From Bradyrhizobium sp. PSBB068 (GTDB taxonomy: Bacteria > Pseudomonadota > Alphaproteobacteria > Rhizobiales > Xanthobacteraceae): a stretch of 64,000 nt of DNA. Under the pieces are notes generated by a model that saw only the letters and a program-made list of their open reading frames with translations, was not told the origin of the DNA and made no database searches. The stretch's first letter is position 1. Every line of letters begins with the position of its first letter. Where the stretch lies: contig CP069301.1 in assembly GCA_016839165.1 (NCBI GenBank), forward strand, positions 62,001 through 126,000. The letters run 5' to 3'. A program made the position numbers and the translations under genes. Positions 42,110 to 50,756 of this stretch are shown here, piece by piece.

Positions 42110-42777
42110 GGCACGACCTCCGGATCGGCGCGATATTCCGAAACCAGAAAGCCGAGCGGATTGATGAGCCGGTCGGCGGAGGACATCGGCGCGTTGGCAT
42201 AGGAAAACGTCAGGGTCGAGACCCAATGGGTGACGCGGGTTTCCTCGCCCTTACGGCTCTCCTTCATGAAACGCACGGATGCGACGTTGTCGGCCAGAAG
42301 CGATATCGCCTTGATGCGCACCGTGGCGATGCCGAAACGGCCTTGCACGACCTGCGGGCTTTCGGGATTGGAGCCGCGATACCAGGCCGCGAAACGGGCC
42401 TGTTCGCCCTGCCCCGACAGTAGCGATATCGTGCGAAAGTTGGTTTCGGCCTCCGGGTAGCTATAGCCCTCTCGTGCCCGAACATAACGCCCGAGGAAAT
42501 ACTTGGTGACCGCCTCGTCGTATCGAGACGATGTGGATGTGAGCGCGGAGACCGTCTCGACGATGCCGGTGGCATTATCGACCCGGATCACGAACGGCTC
42601 GACGGTTTTAAGCGGTGCAAGGGCTGCGACCGCGCCGACAGAGGCGACCGCCAAGGCACAAGCACCCGCTGCGATCACCCAGGCTACTCGCCGCGAGCGA
42701 TGGGCGGACAACAACAGATCCTGCTCCCATCGCCGTGCGTTCTCGAAATAGGTTTTCAGATCATCCTGACGAACCAT
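42106..42777 (-). CDS. virB8: VirB8 inner-membrane assembly factor
   Basis: 223 residues: cytoplasmic head, one transmembrane helix (VAWVIAAGACALAVASVGAV) and a periplasmic NTF2-like domain. ALAPLKTVEPFVIRVDNATG and NPLGFLVSEYRADPE are typical. VirB8 nucleates assembly of the channel. It starts one base after the VirB7-like stop codon. Confidence 0.93.
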   Translation of the reverse strand: MVRQDDLKTYFENARRWEQDLLLSAHRSRRVAWVIAAGACALAVASVGAVAALAPLKTVEPFVIRVDNATGIVETVSALTSTSSRYDEAVTKYFLGRYVRAREGYSYPEAETNFRTISLLSGQGEQARFAAWYRGSNPESPQVVQGRFGIATVRIKAISLLADNVASVRFMKESRKGEETRVTHWVSTLTFSYANAPMSSADRLINPLGFLVSEYRADPEVVP

Positions 42778-42778
42778 C

Positions 42779-43081
42779 TCATGTCTCCTTGCCGCACGGG
42801 CGGTAGGACGAGGCTATGTCGGTCCCGTCGCCTGGTGCGAAGCTCAGGGCCAAGTGGGTCGCTGGGGCTGGTGGGCTGCTGTCGCCTTTGCGCATTATCG
42901 GTGCGGATGGCGTGATAGGCGGCTCAGGCGCGGCCAAAGGCGTGCCGGTTTCCCAGTCCCATAACGAACGATTGAGCGGCCGCCGGGCCAGACCGTCACA
43001 GGAGGGTGGTGCCTTGGACCAGATCGCGCAGCCTCCAAGCTGCATCCCGATCACGCACACAATTGAGAGTCGGTACCACAT
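42779..43081 (-). CDS. virB7: VirB7-like lipoprotein (100 aa)
   Basis: From the ATG at 43081: IVCVIGMQLGGCAIW contains a lipobox with Cys17. The mature part is Pro-rich and carries a second and third Cys (PPSCDGLARRP, SYRPCGKET). Its position between virB6 and virB8 fits VirB7, the small lipoprotein of the outer-membrane core, though it is longer than the Ti VirB7. The assignment rests on lipobox and position. Confidence 0.7.
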   Translation of the reverse strand: MWYRLSIVCVIGMQLGGCAIWSKAPPSCDGLARRPLNRSLWDWETGTPLAAPEPPITPSAPIMRKGDSSPPAPATHLALSFAPGDGTDIASSYRPCGKET

Positions 43082-43139
43082 TCTTCTTATGCCCCTGATT
43101 TCCCTGGTCGGCCTGATGCCGGCGATGTCGTTTGGTCGT

Positions 43140-44126
43140 CTAGGCGGCCGGTGCCCCCTGCGATCGAGTGCGCCGCATGCTGCCGCCCTGACGGCTGGCC
43201 CGCATGGCCGCGAGACCGCGACTGGCCGCCCCGCGCGCGCCGGCATAGGCGCCGCCGGCTGCGGCCGTGGTATTGGCGATTAGCGGGCTCGTCACCAGCC
43301 GGCTTGCGAGTGACGCGCCACCCCCGGCGAGACCGCCAGCGATGACCGGCAGTTGAAGCGCGATGTAACCGGAGAGACCGAGCACCGCACTGATAGCGAC
43401 CGCAGCCACCACCATCTCGCCGGCTGTTCCGGCGTTTGCCGCAAACCTGTCGATGAAGCCGCTGACGGTGGTTAACATCAGCCCGACGAGGGCGACCACC
43501 AGCACCAATAGGATCACGAAGTTCGCGACCTGTCGGAGCCAGGCCTCTGTAAACGGGCGGGTCGCCTCAAATAGTCCCAGCGCAATGAATACCGGGCCGA
43601 GCGCGATCACGACCCCGAGACCCACTTTGGCGTAGAGCAGAATGGCGAATTGCAGGAACGAACCGACGGCCACAAAGACCAGGAGAATGGCAGCAATCAG
43701 TGCGGGTGCGATGTTGGTCAGGCCGGCCTGGTCGTAGATCTTGTTAGCAACGTCAATCCCTTTGGACAGAAGCTGATCGAACGGAGCGCCGGAACTGGTA
43801 TTCAGTCCAGACCCCGCCAAAGCATTGCCGATCTCCTTCGGCAAAGAGTCGAAGAACAATCCCGTTACGTACTGTTGGAACGTGCTCGAGTTCGTCGCTA
43901 ACAGCACCACAACCACGATCCGCATTGCGCGCCAGGCAAACTCCATGATTGGCTCAGAAATCGCGCCCCGCATCACCGCGAAACCGTAAAGGATGACGTA
44001 GAGCATCACGGCGGCGCGCAGCGGACCATCGATGTAGGAAGCGAGATTCGATACCGAGGTCGACACGAATGCCGTGATCGGTTGCTCGAACTCTTTCAAG
44101 AAGCTGTCGAAGACGTTAACGGCCAT
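43140..44126 (-). CDS. virB6: VirB6 inner-membrane channel protein
   Basis: 328 residues with at least six transmembrane segments (AAVMLYVILYGFAVMRGAIS, ALIAAILLVFVAVGSFLQFA, VANFVILLVLVVALVGLMLT). It has the TrbL/VirB6 pattern with a polar Ala/Gly/Arg-rich cytoplasmic tail (RGLAAMRASRQGGSMRRTRS). Role: part of the DNA path across the inner membrane. Confidence 0.92.
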   Translation of the reverse strand: MAVNVFDSFLKEFEQPITAFVSTSVSNLASYIDGPLRAAVMLYVILYGFAVMRGAISEPIMEFAWRAMRIVVVVLLATNSSTFQQYVTGLFFDSLPKEIGNALAGSGLNTSSGAPFDQLLSKGIDVANKIYDQAGLTNIAPALIAAILLVFVAVGSFLQFAILLYAKVGLGVVIALGPVFIALGLFEATRPFTEAWLRQVANFVILLVLVVALVGLMLTTVSGFIDRFAANAGTAGEMVVAAVAISAVLGLSGYIALQLPVIAGGLAGGGASLASRLVTSPLIANTTAAAGGAYAGARGAASRGLAAMRASRQGGSMRRTRSQGAPAA

Positions 44127-44137
44127 CGCGGCGATCC

Positions 44138-44386
44138 TTATTTCAGGGCGTCTTTCATTTCTTGGACGGTGACCTTGTTGCGGGCTTCATTGGCGTTGAC
44201 GCAATTTGGCGTCTTTGCGAGTTCTCCCGGGTTGTCGCGGCACGCCTTGAGAGCCACCGCAAGCTCGTCGCGATGTTCGAAAAACCAACCGACTGTTTTC
44301 GGTGGATGACTGGTGTCGGCCTCGTTGCAGCCCGTGAGGCTGATTGTCGCGGCGAGCAACAGTAGAATAAAAGTCGTCTTTCTCAT
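44138..44386 (-). CDS. eexN: EexN-family entry-exclusion lipoprotein
   Basis: 82 residues. Lipobox at ISLTGCNEAD, then VGWFFEHRDELAVALKACRD, NPGELAKTPNCVNANEARNK. The W-R-L-C-NPGEL-C-NA pattern is that of EexN proteins, which block transfer into cells already holding the same element. It lies between virB5 and virB6 as in pKM101-type operons and overlaps the virB5 stop by four bases. Confidence 0.85.
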   Translation of the reverse strand: MRKTTFILLLLAATISLTGCNEADTSHPPKTVGWFFEHRDELAVALKACRDNPGELAKTPNCVNANEARNKVTVQEMKDALK

Positions 44387-45105
44387 TGTAGGGCTGCCTT
44401 GATCTCATCGACCAGTTGTCGCTGTTTCTCCCGCTCCCGCTGTCCATCCATGTCCACGCGAGCCTGCTGGATCATCGCCAGACCCTGCATCCGCAGCACG
44501 TCATTCTGCAGGAGCGCCTGTTCGGCCTGCAGTCGCGCCGACAGATCCAAGATCTCCTTGACGTCGGTCGCCGAGCTGATGCGAGTTCTCAGTTCTTCGA
44601 GTGCATCGATACGCTGCGAAGCGGTGTCGTAGACTGCCTGGCCCATGGAGTGCTTGGCGCCGGTCTGCCGGGCAATCCGGTCGAGCTCGCTCTGGTAATA
44701 TGAATTGCCGCTGTTGCCCGCATATGCGCGGTTTTGCGAGAGATACTGATTGATTGAGTTTGCGAAGTTGCCGCTGCCCTGCCCCGCCACCAGCTTTTCG
44801 ATATCGGAAAACTGTTGCGGCAGAACTTTACGAAACTGCGGTGTGTTCAATAGTGCGCCAATGTCGTTGGTATTGGTCAGCTTGTTGAAGCTGTCATAGA
44901 GCTGCTTGGCCTGGTTCAACTGATCCTGCGCCACCTTGAGCTGCGATGTCAGCGTATCGACTTGCTTCTTCAGTTCCGTCAGTTGCTCAAATTGCCGCGC
45001 AAAGACGTTAGGATCGAACACAATCTCAGCTCCTGCAGGTGATGCCATCAGGAGACTCACGACTGACACGGACGCGAACATCACCGACATGCGCTGATGC
45101 ATCAT
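44383..45105 (-). CDS. virB5: VirB5 minor pilus protein
   Basis: 240 residues from the ATG at 45105, which overlaps the virB4 stop (45105-45102). Signal peptide MSVMFASVSVVSLLMASPAG. The mature part is helical with a coiled-coil (LTELKKQVDTLTSQLKVAQD, QLNQAKQLYDSFNKLTNTND), typical of VirB5/TraC. It sits at the pilus tip and helps contact recipients. Confidence 0.9.
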   Translation of the reverse strand: MMHQRMSVMFASVSVVSLLMASPAGAEIVFDPNVFARQFEQLTELKKQVDTLTSQLKVAQDQLNQAKQLYDSFNKLTNTNDIGALLNTPQFRKVLPQQFSDIEKLVAGQGSGNFANSINQYLSQNRAYAGNSGNSYYQSELDRIARQTGAKHSMGQAVYDTASQRIDALEELRTRISSATDVKEILDLSARLQAEQALLQNDVLRMQGLAMIQQARVDMDGQREREKQRQLVDEIKAALQ

Positions 45106-47474
45106 CGAACTTTCCCCCGCTCTGCGTGAAATACCGGCAGCCATTGGGCCGGATCGTCGCCGACCTCCTGCCGAATGCGATCGAGCAGTTCGACTGTTTC
45201 CGTCCGTCCCGACAACACGGCGAGCGCGTCGTCGAATCCGCCGAGATCCAGTTCCGCCACCACCGAGTTGTGACCCTGTTTGACGAGGAAGCGGCGGCTT
45301 TCGGGCGCGAGTTCTTCCCTGATCAGGCGGAACTCGGTGTCCGTGAGGTGGAAGCCGTCGACATAGTCGGATCGCGTTCCCCGCGCATTCGGCAGGAAAA
45401 TCTGGGTAGGGCATTGTTCGACAATGGTGTGTGCGATTGGGGAGGCCAGCGCATCCCGGGGGGATTGGGTACCGAACACCATGACACCGTTCTGTTTCCG
45501 GATGGTTTTGAGCTTGTTGTTGGCGAGATCTCGAAACGCCTCGTCTCCCAGCGCCTTCCAGAATTCGTCGATGTCGATGATCAAGCGCCGGCCGTCGATC
45601 AGACGTTCGACCCTGTGGAACAAGTACATCATCAGCGGTGTCCGGACGGTCGGGTGATCGAGCAGATCGGTCATGTCGAAGCCGATGGAACGGGCGTCGA
45701 GGCCGATGGCGTCCTGGTCGCCATCGAGCACCCAGCCGTAGGGAGCGCCGCGGCACCATCGCTCGAGCCGGGCACCAATCCCCTCGCGATCCTGTTGACC
45801 GAGAAAGGCGCGCAATGCGCCGAACGAACGCTCCTCCTGCCGGAGCTGGTTAAGCGCGCGCAACCCGGAATCGATCCGCTCCTCCTCGGCGACGGTCAGC
45901 GGGCGGTTGTCGGGTGTGACCAGCTTTCGGACCAGTTCGCCCAGAAAGGAGAGGTTCGCCGGAGTAAGCTCCAGCGCCTTGAGCGGCGCACAGCCGGTTG
46001 GGACGCCGTTGCGGAGCGTCAGATAAGTGCCGCCGGCAGCACGGATGAAAATCTCGGCGCCGCGGTCTTTGTCGAAGAACACATAAGTTGCGCCGAGCCG
46101 CTCGGCCTGCGACAGCAGGAAATTCTGAACAACGGTTTTACCTGATCCCGACGGGCCGCAGATGAAGGTATTGCCGAGGTCGCCGTGATGAAATGAAAAG
46201 TAGAACGGCGAACCGGAAGCGGTCTTGAGCATCGCAACCGCCGGTCCCCAATGATTGCCGTCTGGCTTTCCGACGGGATAGGTGTGGAACGGGGAGAATG
46301 CTGCGAAATTGCGGGAGCTGATCGCGCCGGCGCGGGCCCGGTATTTGAATAGTCCAGGAAGCTGCGCCCAATAGGCTGCCTCAAGCCCAAGATCTTCGCG
46401 CGCGACCACGGCGCCCGCGTCCGCCAGCGCGCGACGCGCCACGCTCATGTGCCCCTGCAACTGCGAAGCCGTATCAGCTGACAGGAGCAGCGAGAGGTGA
46501 TGATCACCGAGGGCAAATCGATTGGATTCGAGATCGTCAAGCGCGTCCGAGAGTTCGTCGATCTGCGAGGCCGCAGGATCCTGAGCCGAGACGAGCTGGT
46601 TCTGCTTGCGCGTCAGAACCGTCTTGGCGTCGGCCTTCGACAGAAAGGCAAAAGATTGTGTAAGGATGAGTTCAAAGGGAGCTGAGAGTAGTGCGTTCAG
46701 CAGACCCGGCCGGGTGGACGCCGGATATTCCTTGATCCCGAACATGCCCGCGAAGCGTGATCCGCCAGCGCTGCGTATTTCGAGGGCTTCTCGGCCGAAG
46801 ATGATGCGATTCGAGTAGAGCGCCGGCCCGATCGGTCCTTGCGGCAATGGCATTGGCATCCACTCGCCGGAGGTGACGGCGTGGAGCAGTTCCATTGGTT
46901 CTGAAAACACGATGCCGTCGCGATCGACCAAGCCGACGACACGAGCATCGTAACGCTCGAGTGCCGCTACCACGTCGCGCTTGGCATCGTCGAGCCGTTT
47001 CAAGGCTTCGCTGTCAACCTCGACGGAACGCCGGCTGGCACGACCGAGCCGCTTGAAGAACGCTGCCGCCGCGTCCGTCGTCGCGCGGCCGGGATGCCAT
47101 ACCAGCGTGAGGTAGAGGTCGTTGCGAAACAGCGCTTCGCTCCGAAGCCGCTCGCGATATTGCGCATCCAGCGCGGCCGAAAATGTCGAGCTGAAGGTGC
47201 CGCTCGGGTAATCCGATGTCTGGCGACGAACCAGATAAGACCATAGCGCCAGCCGGTCGTCGGCGATATTGCGTAGCGTGAGGTTGAGTTTGGCATGAAG
47301 ATCATTCAGATCGACCGCCTCAGCCGTCTCAAATGAGATGCCGTCGATCCGGATCACCGTGATCAAGGCGCGGGTCGAGAGGCTAATCACTGTATCGGTC
47401 ACGTGCCGGGCGAACGGCAAATAGATATCGGACTCGATCTCGCGAGCTTTCGCCGCTGCGTTACGCATAACCAA
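45102..47474 (-). CDS. virB4: VirB4 secretion ATPase
   Basis: 790 residues, normal for VirB4. Walker A is TFICGPSGSGKTVVQNFLLS, Walker B is LIIDIDEFWKALGDEAFRD, and the later MVFGTQSPRDALAS and TQIFLPN are conserved. It drives pilin extraction and channel assembly at the inner membrane. Overlaps virB3 by 14 bases. Confidence 0.95.
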   Translation of the reverse strand: MVMRNAAAKAREIESDIYLPFARHVTDTVISLSTRALITVIRIDGISFETAEAVDLNDLHAKLNLTLRNIADDRLALWSYLVRRQTSDYPSGTFSSTFSAALDAQYRERLRSEALFRNDLYLTLVWHPGRATTDAAAAFFKRLGRASRRSVEVDSEALKRLDDAKRDVVAALERYDARVVGLVDRDGIVFSEPMELLHAVTSGEWMPMPLPQGPIGPALYSNRIIFGREALEIRSAGGSRFAGMFGIKEYPASTRPGLLNALLSAPFELILTQSFAFLSKADAKTVLTRKQNQLVSAQDPAASQIDELSDALDDLESNRFALGDHHLSLLLSADTASQLQGHMSVARRALADAGAVVAREDLGLEAAYWAQLPGLFKYRARAGAISSRNFAAFSPFHTYPVGKPDGNHWGPAVAMLKTASGSPFYFSFHHGDLGNTFICGPSGSGKTVVQNFLLSQAERLGATYVFFDKDRGAEIFIRAAGGTYLTLRNGVPTGCAPLKALELTPANLSFLGELVRKLVTPDNRPLTVAEEERIDSGLRALNQLRQEERSFGALRAFLGQQDREGIGARLERWCRGAPYGWVLDGDQDAIGLDARSIGFDMTDLLDHPTVRTPLMMYLFHRVERLIDGRRLIIDIDEFWKALGDEAFRDLANNKLKTIRKQNGVMVFGTQSPRDALASPIAHTIVEQCPTQIFLPNARGTRSDYVDGFHLTDTEFRLIREELAPESRRFLVKQGHNSVVAELDLGGFDDALAVLSGRTETVELLDRIRQEVGDDPAQWLPVFHAERGKVR

Positions 47475-47799
47475 AATCCCTCGCTCGATAACGCCGAACC
47501 AGCTTCAGCGGCGTGCAGGACGATCCGCCCCAGAACAGGGCGTTGCGCGTGCGGCCCCGGGTCTCGATCCAGGCGAGCAAAATCCGGAACATGTTGGGAT
47601 CGTGCCGGCAGATAATCCGACAGAGGCCGTGGATCGGAAGCGCGACCAGGCCGTACAAAATGCTCCCGGCCACCAGGAACAGGATGCAGGAGAACATCAC
47701 GTTCAGCGCCATCGCCTCCATCGTGACGCCGGCGATCATGGCCGGACGCGTGCAGGCGAGGAATAAAGTGTCCTCGGTGAGACGCATGGGCTCAGTCAT
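47461..47799 (-). CDS. virB3: VirB3 inner-membrane protein
   Basis: 112 residues. LTEDTLFLACTRPAMIAGVT followed by two hydrophobic helices is the VirB3/TrbD pattern (LFxAxTRPxMxxGV). It works with VirB4 in pilus assembly. It follows virB2 by 15 bases. Confidence 0.92.
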   Translation of the reverse strand: MTEPMRLTEDTLFLACTRPAMIAGVTMEAMALNVMFSCILFLVAGSILYGLVALPIHGLCRIICRHDPNMFRILLAWIETRGRTRNALFWGGSSCTPLKLVRRYRARDFGYA

Positions 47800-47814
47800 G
47801 GGTGACCACCATCT

Positions 47815-48111
47815 TCATCGACCCCCGGTCAAGGTCGAGACTACCTCGGAGGCGCCGAACGTAATGGCGACGCCAAGCACGACGTAGGCGGCCTTGCGCA
47901 GATCGAGATAACCAAACATCCAGGCGATGCCGACGATGATGACCGCCAGTGTCGCCAGCAGCCGCGCGACGTTGCCGGTCAACATGGTAACGATGTTCTG
48001 CAGCACGCCTTCGATATTCGCGGTCTGCGCCAGCGCCGGTTCGGCCAGTCCGATGCTGACAACGAGACCGATGCAAAGAAGTGCGGCGGATTTCTTGAGA
48101 CGAGAGGGCAT
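47815..48111 (-). CDS. virB2: VirB2 major pilin
   Basis: 98 residues from the ATG at 48111 with AGGAA upstream. Signal peptide ending PALAQ, then two transmembrane helices (VARLLATLAVIIVGIAWMFG, AAYVVLGVAITFGASEVVST) around a short polar loop (YLDLRK). This is the VirB2/TrbC conjugative pilin. It polymerises into the transfer pilus. Confidence 0.92.
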   Translation of the reverse strand: MPSRLKKSAALLCIGLVVSIGLAEPALAQTANIEGVLQNIVTMLTGNVARLLATLAVIIVGIAWMFGYLDLRKAAYVVLGVAITFGASEVVSTLTGGR

Positions 48112-48184
48112 GTGAAGAGTTCCTAGGAGTGTTGCGGCCGGACCAGGCCGGCTCGAACGTGTGGTTGGAGATTGAGCAAACGAG

Positions 48185-48748
48185 TCACCGCCCATACACA
48201 AAGGCTGACATGCCGAGACCTGCGCGATAGACGTCCCAGCTTGGGCGCTCCCTGGCGAGATCGGTACTGGAGGATAAGTTCGCAGCGGGTTCGTCGGCAG
48301 GAGGTTGCGAGGGCGCGCGTGACCCTACCTGGGGCATGGTGGGCTTGTCCTTCATCGCAAAGCTCTTGATAGCGTCGAATGCCGCTTTGTGAGAACCGCC
48401 TCTGTCCTCAATCGCCGTTTGAAATCGGACCTGAAACAATCGGCCGAGGCCTGCCACATGTTGGCAAGCGTCGAACGTCGTGGCTATCGTGAGACCTGCC
48501 AGCTTCATCTCTTCGCGATCGAGTTGACCAAGGCCAATTCGAACGGGCTTGCCCGTCGCCGCCGCTTCCGTCGCAAGCTGGATCGCCTCATTTCGGTCGG
48601 TAGCCTGAAGGCGGATCGGCTTGCGCTCGCCAAGGGTGATCAAAAAGGGTTCGAACGAACTCGCTTGTTGTACGATCGCGGTCAAAGGCGCGGCCATGGC
48701 AGGCGATGCACATCGTTCAACAAGGGTAGCGAATGCGGCGGGATCCAC
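48185..48748 (-). CDS. virB1: VirB1-like transglycosylase homologue lacking the catalytic Glu
   Basis: 187 residues at the VirB1 place in the operon. The fold signature is visible: IVQQASSFEPFLI, PVRIGLGQLDREEMKLAGL and TIATTFDACQHVAGLGRLF, matching VirB1's active-site helix, GLMQIN and FDPC segments. The residue that is the catalytic Glu in VirB1 and other lytic transglycosylases is Ala29 here (QQAS instead of a QES-type motif). The enzyme is therefore probably inactive, acting as a scaffold or as an assembly factor through its Ser/Pro-rich tail. No signal peptide is evident. Confidence 0.75.
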   Translation of the reverse strand: MDPAAFATLVERCASPAMAAPLTAIVQQASSFEPFLITLGERKPIRLQATDRNEAIQLATEAAATGKPVRIGLGQLDREEMKLAGLTIATTFDACQHVAGLGRLFQVRFQTAIEDRGGSHKAAFDAIKSFAMKDKPTMPQVGSRAPSQPPADEPAANLSSSTDLARERPSWDVYRAGLGMSAFVYGR

Positions 48749-48785
48749 TTCAGCCTCCGATCAGGAATAAAATCGACGCTTGCGC

Positions 48786-49421
48786 TTAGGCAGCGAAAGC
48801 GAAAGACGCCGGAGTTTCGATGACTGGTTTGGAAATATTGCCTGCCGTCCGGATTGCTGCGAGAGCATCATCGGTTACCGGCAACAGACCGGCGACGGCT
48901 TTGGTGGCTCCGATCTGGCGAGGCTCGCCGAGGCGATCGAGACTCCACCCGGCCCGGCGCAGGATACGCTCCATTCGCAGATCAGTGACGGTCGCGATCG
49001 CCTGAAGGTCGTTTTGCTGACCCCATTCAATCATCGCCGCAAACAGCAGGAACGTTGCTTCCCTCAAGCCATTCTCGGCTGTGGCCGCCACATTCTGTGT
49101 ATCGACGCAGAAACGTGAGCTTTCCCAAATTCTGGGGTTTGTTGGCGCAGCCCGGCCGTCCAACAAGACCGGAAACGTATCCGCCAGCATATTGCGCCCG
49201 GTGGTCGGCAGCAGGCGGACACAACCGACAACGTCCCGCCTATCAATACCCAACAGATAGGTCGGCGACAGCACGTCGTATTGATCGACCTCAAGTCCAT
49301 CCGACACCGAAACTTCCCATTCCAACCGGTCTTGAAAGACGCGCCGTCGCAGACCGTGCATCCCGAGCGCCAGTGCGGAATTCCTCAAAAGCGCAGGACG
49401 CGTGAGTGCGATGACATTCAT
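48786..49421 (-). CDS. LuxI-family acyl-homoserine-lactone synthase
   Basis: 211 residues from the ATG at 49421 with GGAG upstream. All core LuxI residues appear: Arg, Phe and Trp in HGLRRRVFQDRLEWEV, Asp pair in DGLEVDQYD, GCVRLLPTTG, and Glu/Arg in IWESSRFCVD. It makes an acyl-homoserine lactone; the acyl chain cannot be predicted. It is the first gene upstream of the virB set on the same strand, 37 bases before virB1, with luxR divergent. This mirrors traI at the head of the trb operon of Ti plasmids. Confidence 0.92.
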   Translation of the reverse strand: MNVIALTRPALLRNSALALGMHGLRRRVFQDRLEWEVSVSDGLEVDQYDVLSPTYLLGIDRRDVVGCVRLLPTTGRNMLADTFPVLLDGRAAPTNPRIWESSRFCVDTQNVAATAENGLREATFLLFAAMIEWGQQNDLQAIATVTDLRMERILRRAGWSLDRLGEPRQIGATKAVAGLLPVTDDALAAIRTAGNISKPVIETPASFAFAA

Positions 49422-49487
49422 TCTTGATCTCCAGCTGCGAATCACAGGTTCGAGATCCACGAAATCAGGAGCGGTCACCGCTTGAAG

Positions 49488-49503
49488 CTGTCAGTTTCGA
49501 CAG
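49488..49503. promoter_or_regulatory. Possible LuxR-type operator in the luxI-luxR gap
   Basis: CTGTC-AGTTTC-GACAG is an inverted repeat of five bases per arm, 66 bases upstream of the luxI start and inside the 214-base divergent gap. CTGT/ACAG arms recall lux boxes, but this is only a weak candidate. Confidence 0.3.
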
Positions 49504-49635
49504 GGGTGTGGGGAACACCGGCCTGCCCCAAAGCCGCCGTAAGGTCGCCGTAGACGGCGCACACGCAGGGCGCGAGTTTCGACGTAGTCGCGTCCTGTCG
49601 CGTTAGAATAGATATAAACTTGATTGAGAGGCGCC

Positions 49636-50364
49636 ATGAAAGATGTCCAAAGGGCCTGCCATGAATTTGTCGATTGTCTTCACACGGCGCGCACCGAAGA
49701 TGATTTCCGTCGCGTGGCGGAGCGGACCGCGCATGCATTGGGATTCCGGTGGTTTGCTTATTTCGGGCGCCGTTCGGATGCCCCCAATCTGATCTCGTCC
49801 TATCCGAAAAGTTGGACCGATCACTACTTCGATGAACAATACGATGAGATCGATCCTGTTCTGCAGAAGCCCCTCACCCCATGCCGGGTGTTTCAATGGG
49901 ACGGACGAGCTGCGCGATCTGCGAAATCCGCCCGAGAACGCCGTCTGTTTGACGATGCGCTCAGTTTCAAGATCAGGACAGGTTTGACGGTTCGGATTCC
50001 CGGCGGCAACGGACAATCCGCAGCGTTTACGCTGGCGGTAGATGACCGGAGCCTTGGACTCGACCGTTTTGTTGAGACCTCCCAGGATCTCTTGCAAATG
50101 ATCGGCCTTACCTACCATGCGCATGTGAGCGCCAGGATGGGACGAGCCTCGTTGAACGATCAGACGGGCACCGCGCTGACGCAGCGGGAACGGCAGTGCC
50201 TTGCATGGATATCTCAGGGTAAAACGATGCAAGACATTGCATCACTTCTCGACGTCACACCGCGGGGTGTGAAGTTCCATCTCGACAACGCGCGGCGAAA
50301 TCTTGCCGCATTGTCCCTTCCCCACGCCGTTGCGCTTGCGATTCGTCAGGGGTTATTGCCGTAA
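49636..50364 (+). CDS. LuxR-family quorum-sensing regulator
   Basis: 242 residues from the ATG at 49636. The autoinducer domain has FAYFGRRSDAPN and SWTDHYFDEQYDEIDPVLQK, with the Trp, Tyr and Asp that hold the lactone. The GerE HTH is at the C terminus (LTQRERQCLAWISQGKTMQD, IASLLDVTPRGVKFHLDNAR). It is divergent from the luxI-type gene and probably controls it and the secretion operon. Activator or repressor cannot be told. Confidence 0.92.
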   Translation: MKDVQRACHEFVDCLHTARTEDDFRRVAERTAHALGFRWFAYFGRRSDAPNLISSYPKSWTDHYFDEQYDEIDPVLQKPLTPCRVFQWDGRAARSAKSARERRLFDDALSFKIRTGLTVRIPGGNGQSAAFTLAVDDRSLGLDRFVETSQDLLQMIGLTYHAHVSARMGRASLNDQTGTALTQRERQCLAWISQGKTMQDIASLLDVTPRGVKFHLDNARRNLAALSLPHAVALAIRQGLLP

Positions 50365-50756
50365 GCTATGCGTGGGTCTGGGTCATTGGCCGATCTCCGG
50401 CGCCTGCATCAATTTGGCCCACAGGATGTGCCGCTCACCGTTGTTGCGCATGCCCCCATTATCTGTGTTTGCGGGTTCGTCGAGAGAGCAATTGGGCGTC
50501 CCCCCTCGGGGGCCGGGCTGGCGGCTGCGCTGAAGCCCCGCATGCGGGTCTTCCCCCTCGCGGGCGGCCATCCCTGACGCGAGCGGTTGCTTGACCCAAT
50601 AGCCGCGAAGGCTGCCCTGATCTGGCGAATCGATTGGTTTTACCTGCGTTGGCGCTACACTTCTCCACGGGTGGGCGATTCGCCGCCCATCCCCTGCATG
50701 GTCCTTTGTTGTTAGTAGGTCCTGCACTTCAACATTGGCTCGGCGGACGGACAAAC
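50365..50756 (+). other. Intergenic stretch before dnaB
   Basis: About 390 bases with no supported gene. It holds GC-rich inverted repeats (for example CCCCTCGGGGG near 50502-50512). It may carry the dnaB promoter. No oriT, iteron or terminator could be assigned. Confidence 0.35.

Noticed and set aside
41417..42202. Long plus-strand frames antisense to virB9, virB10 and virB4.
   Set aside because: They oppose conserved secretion genes and contain no recognisable domains.
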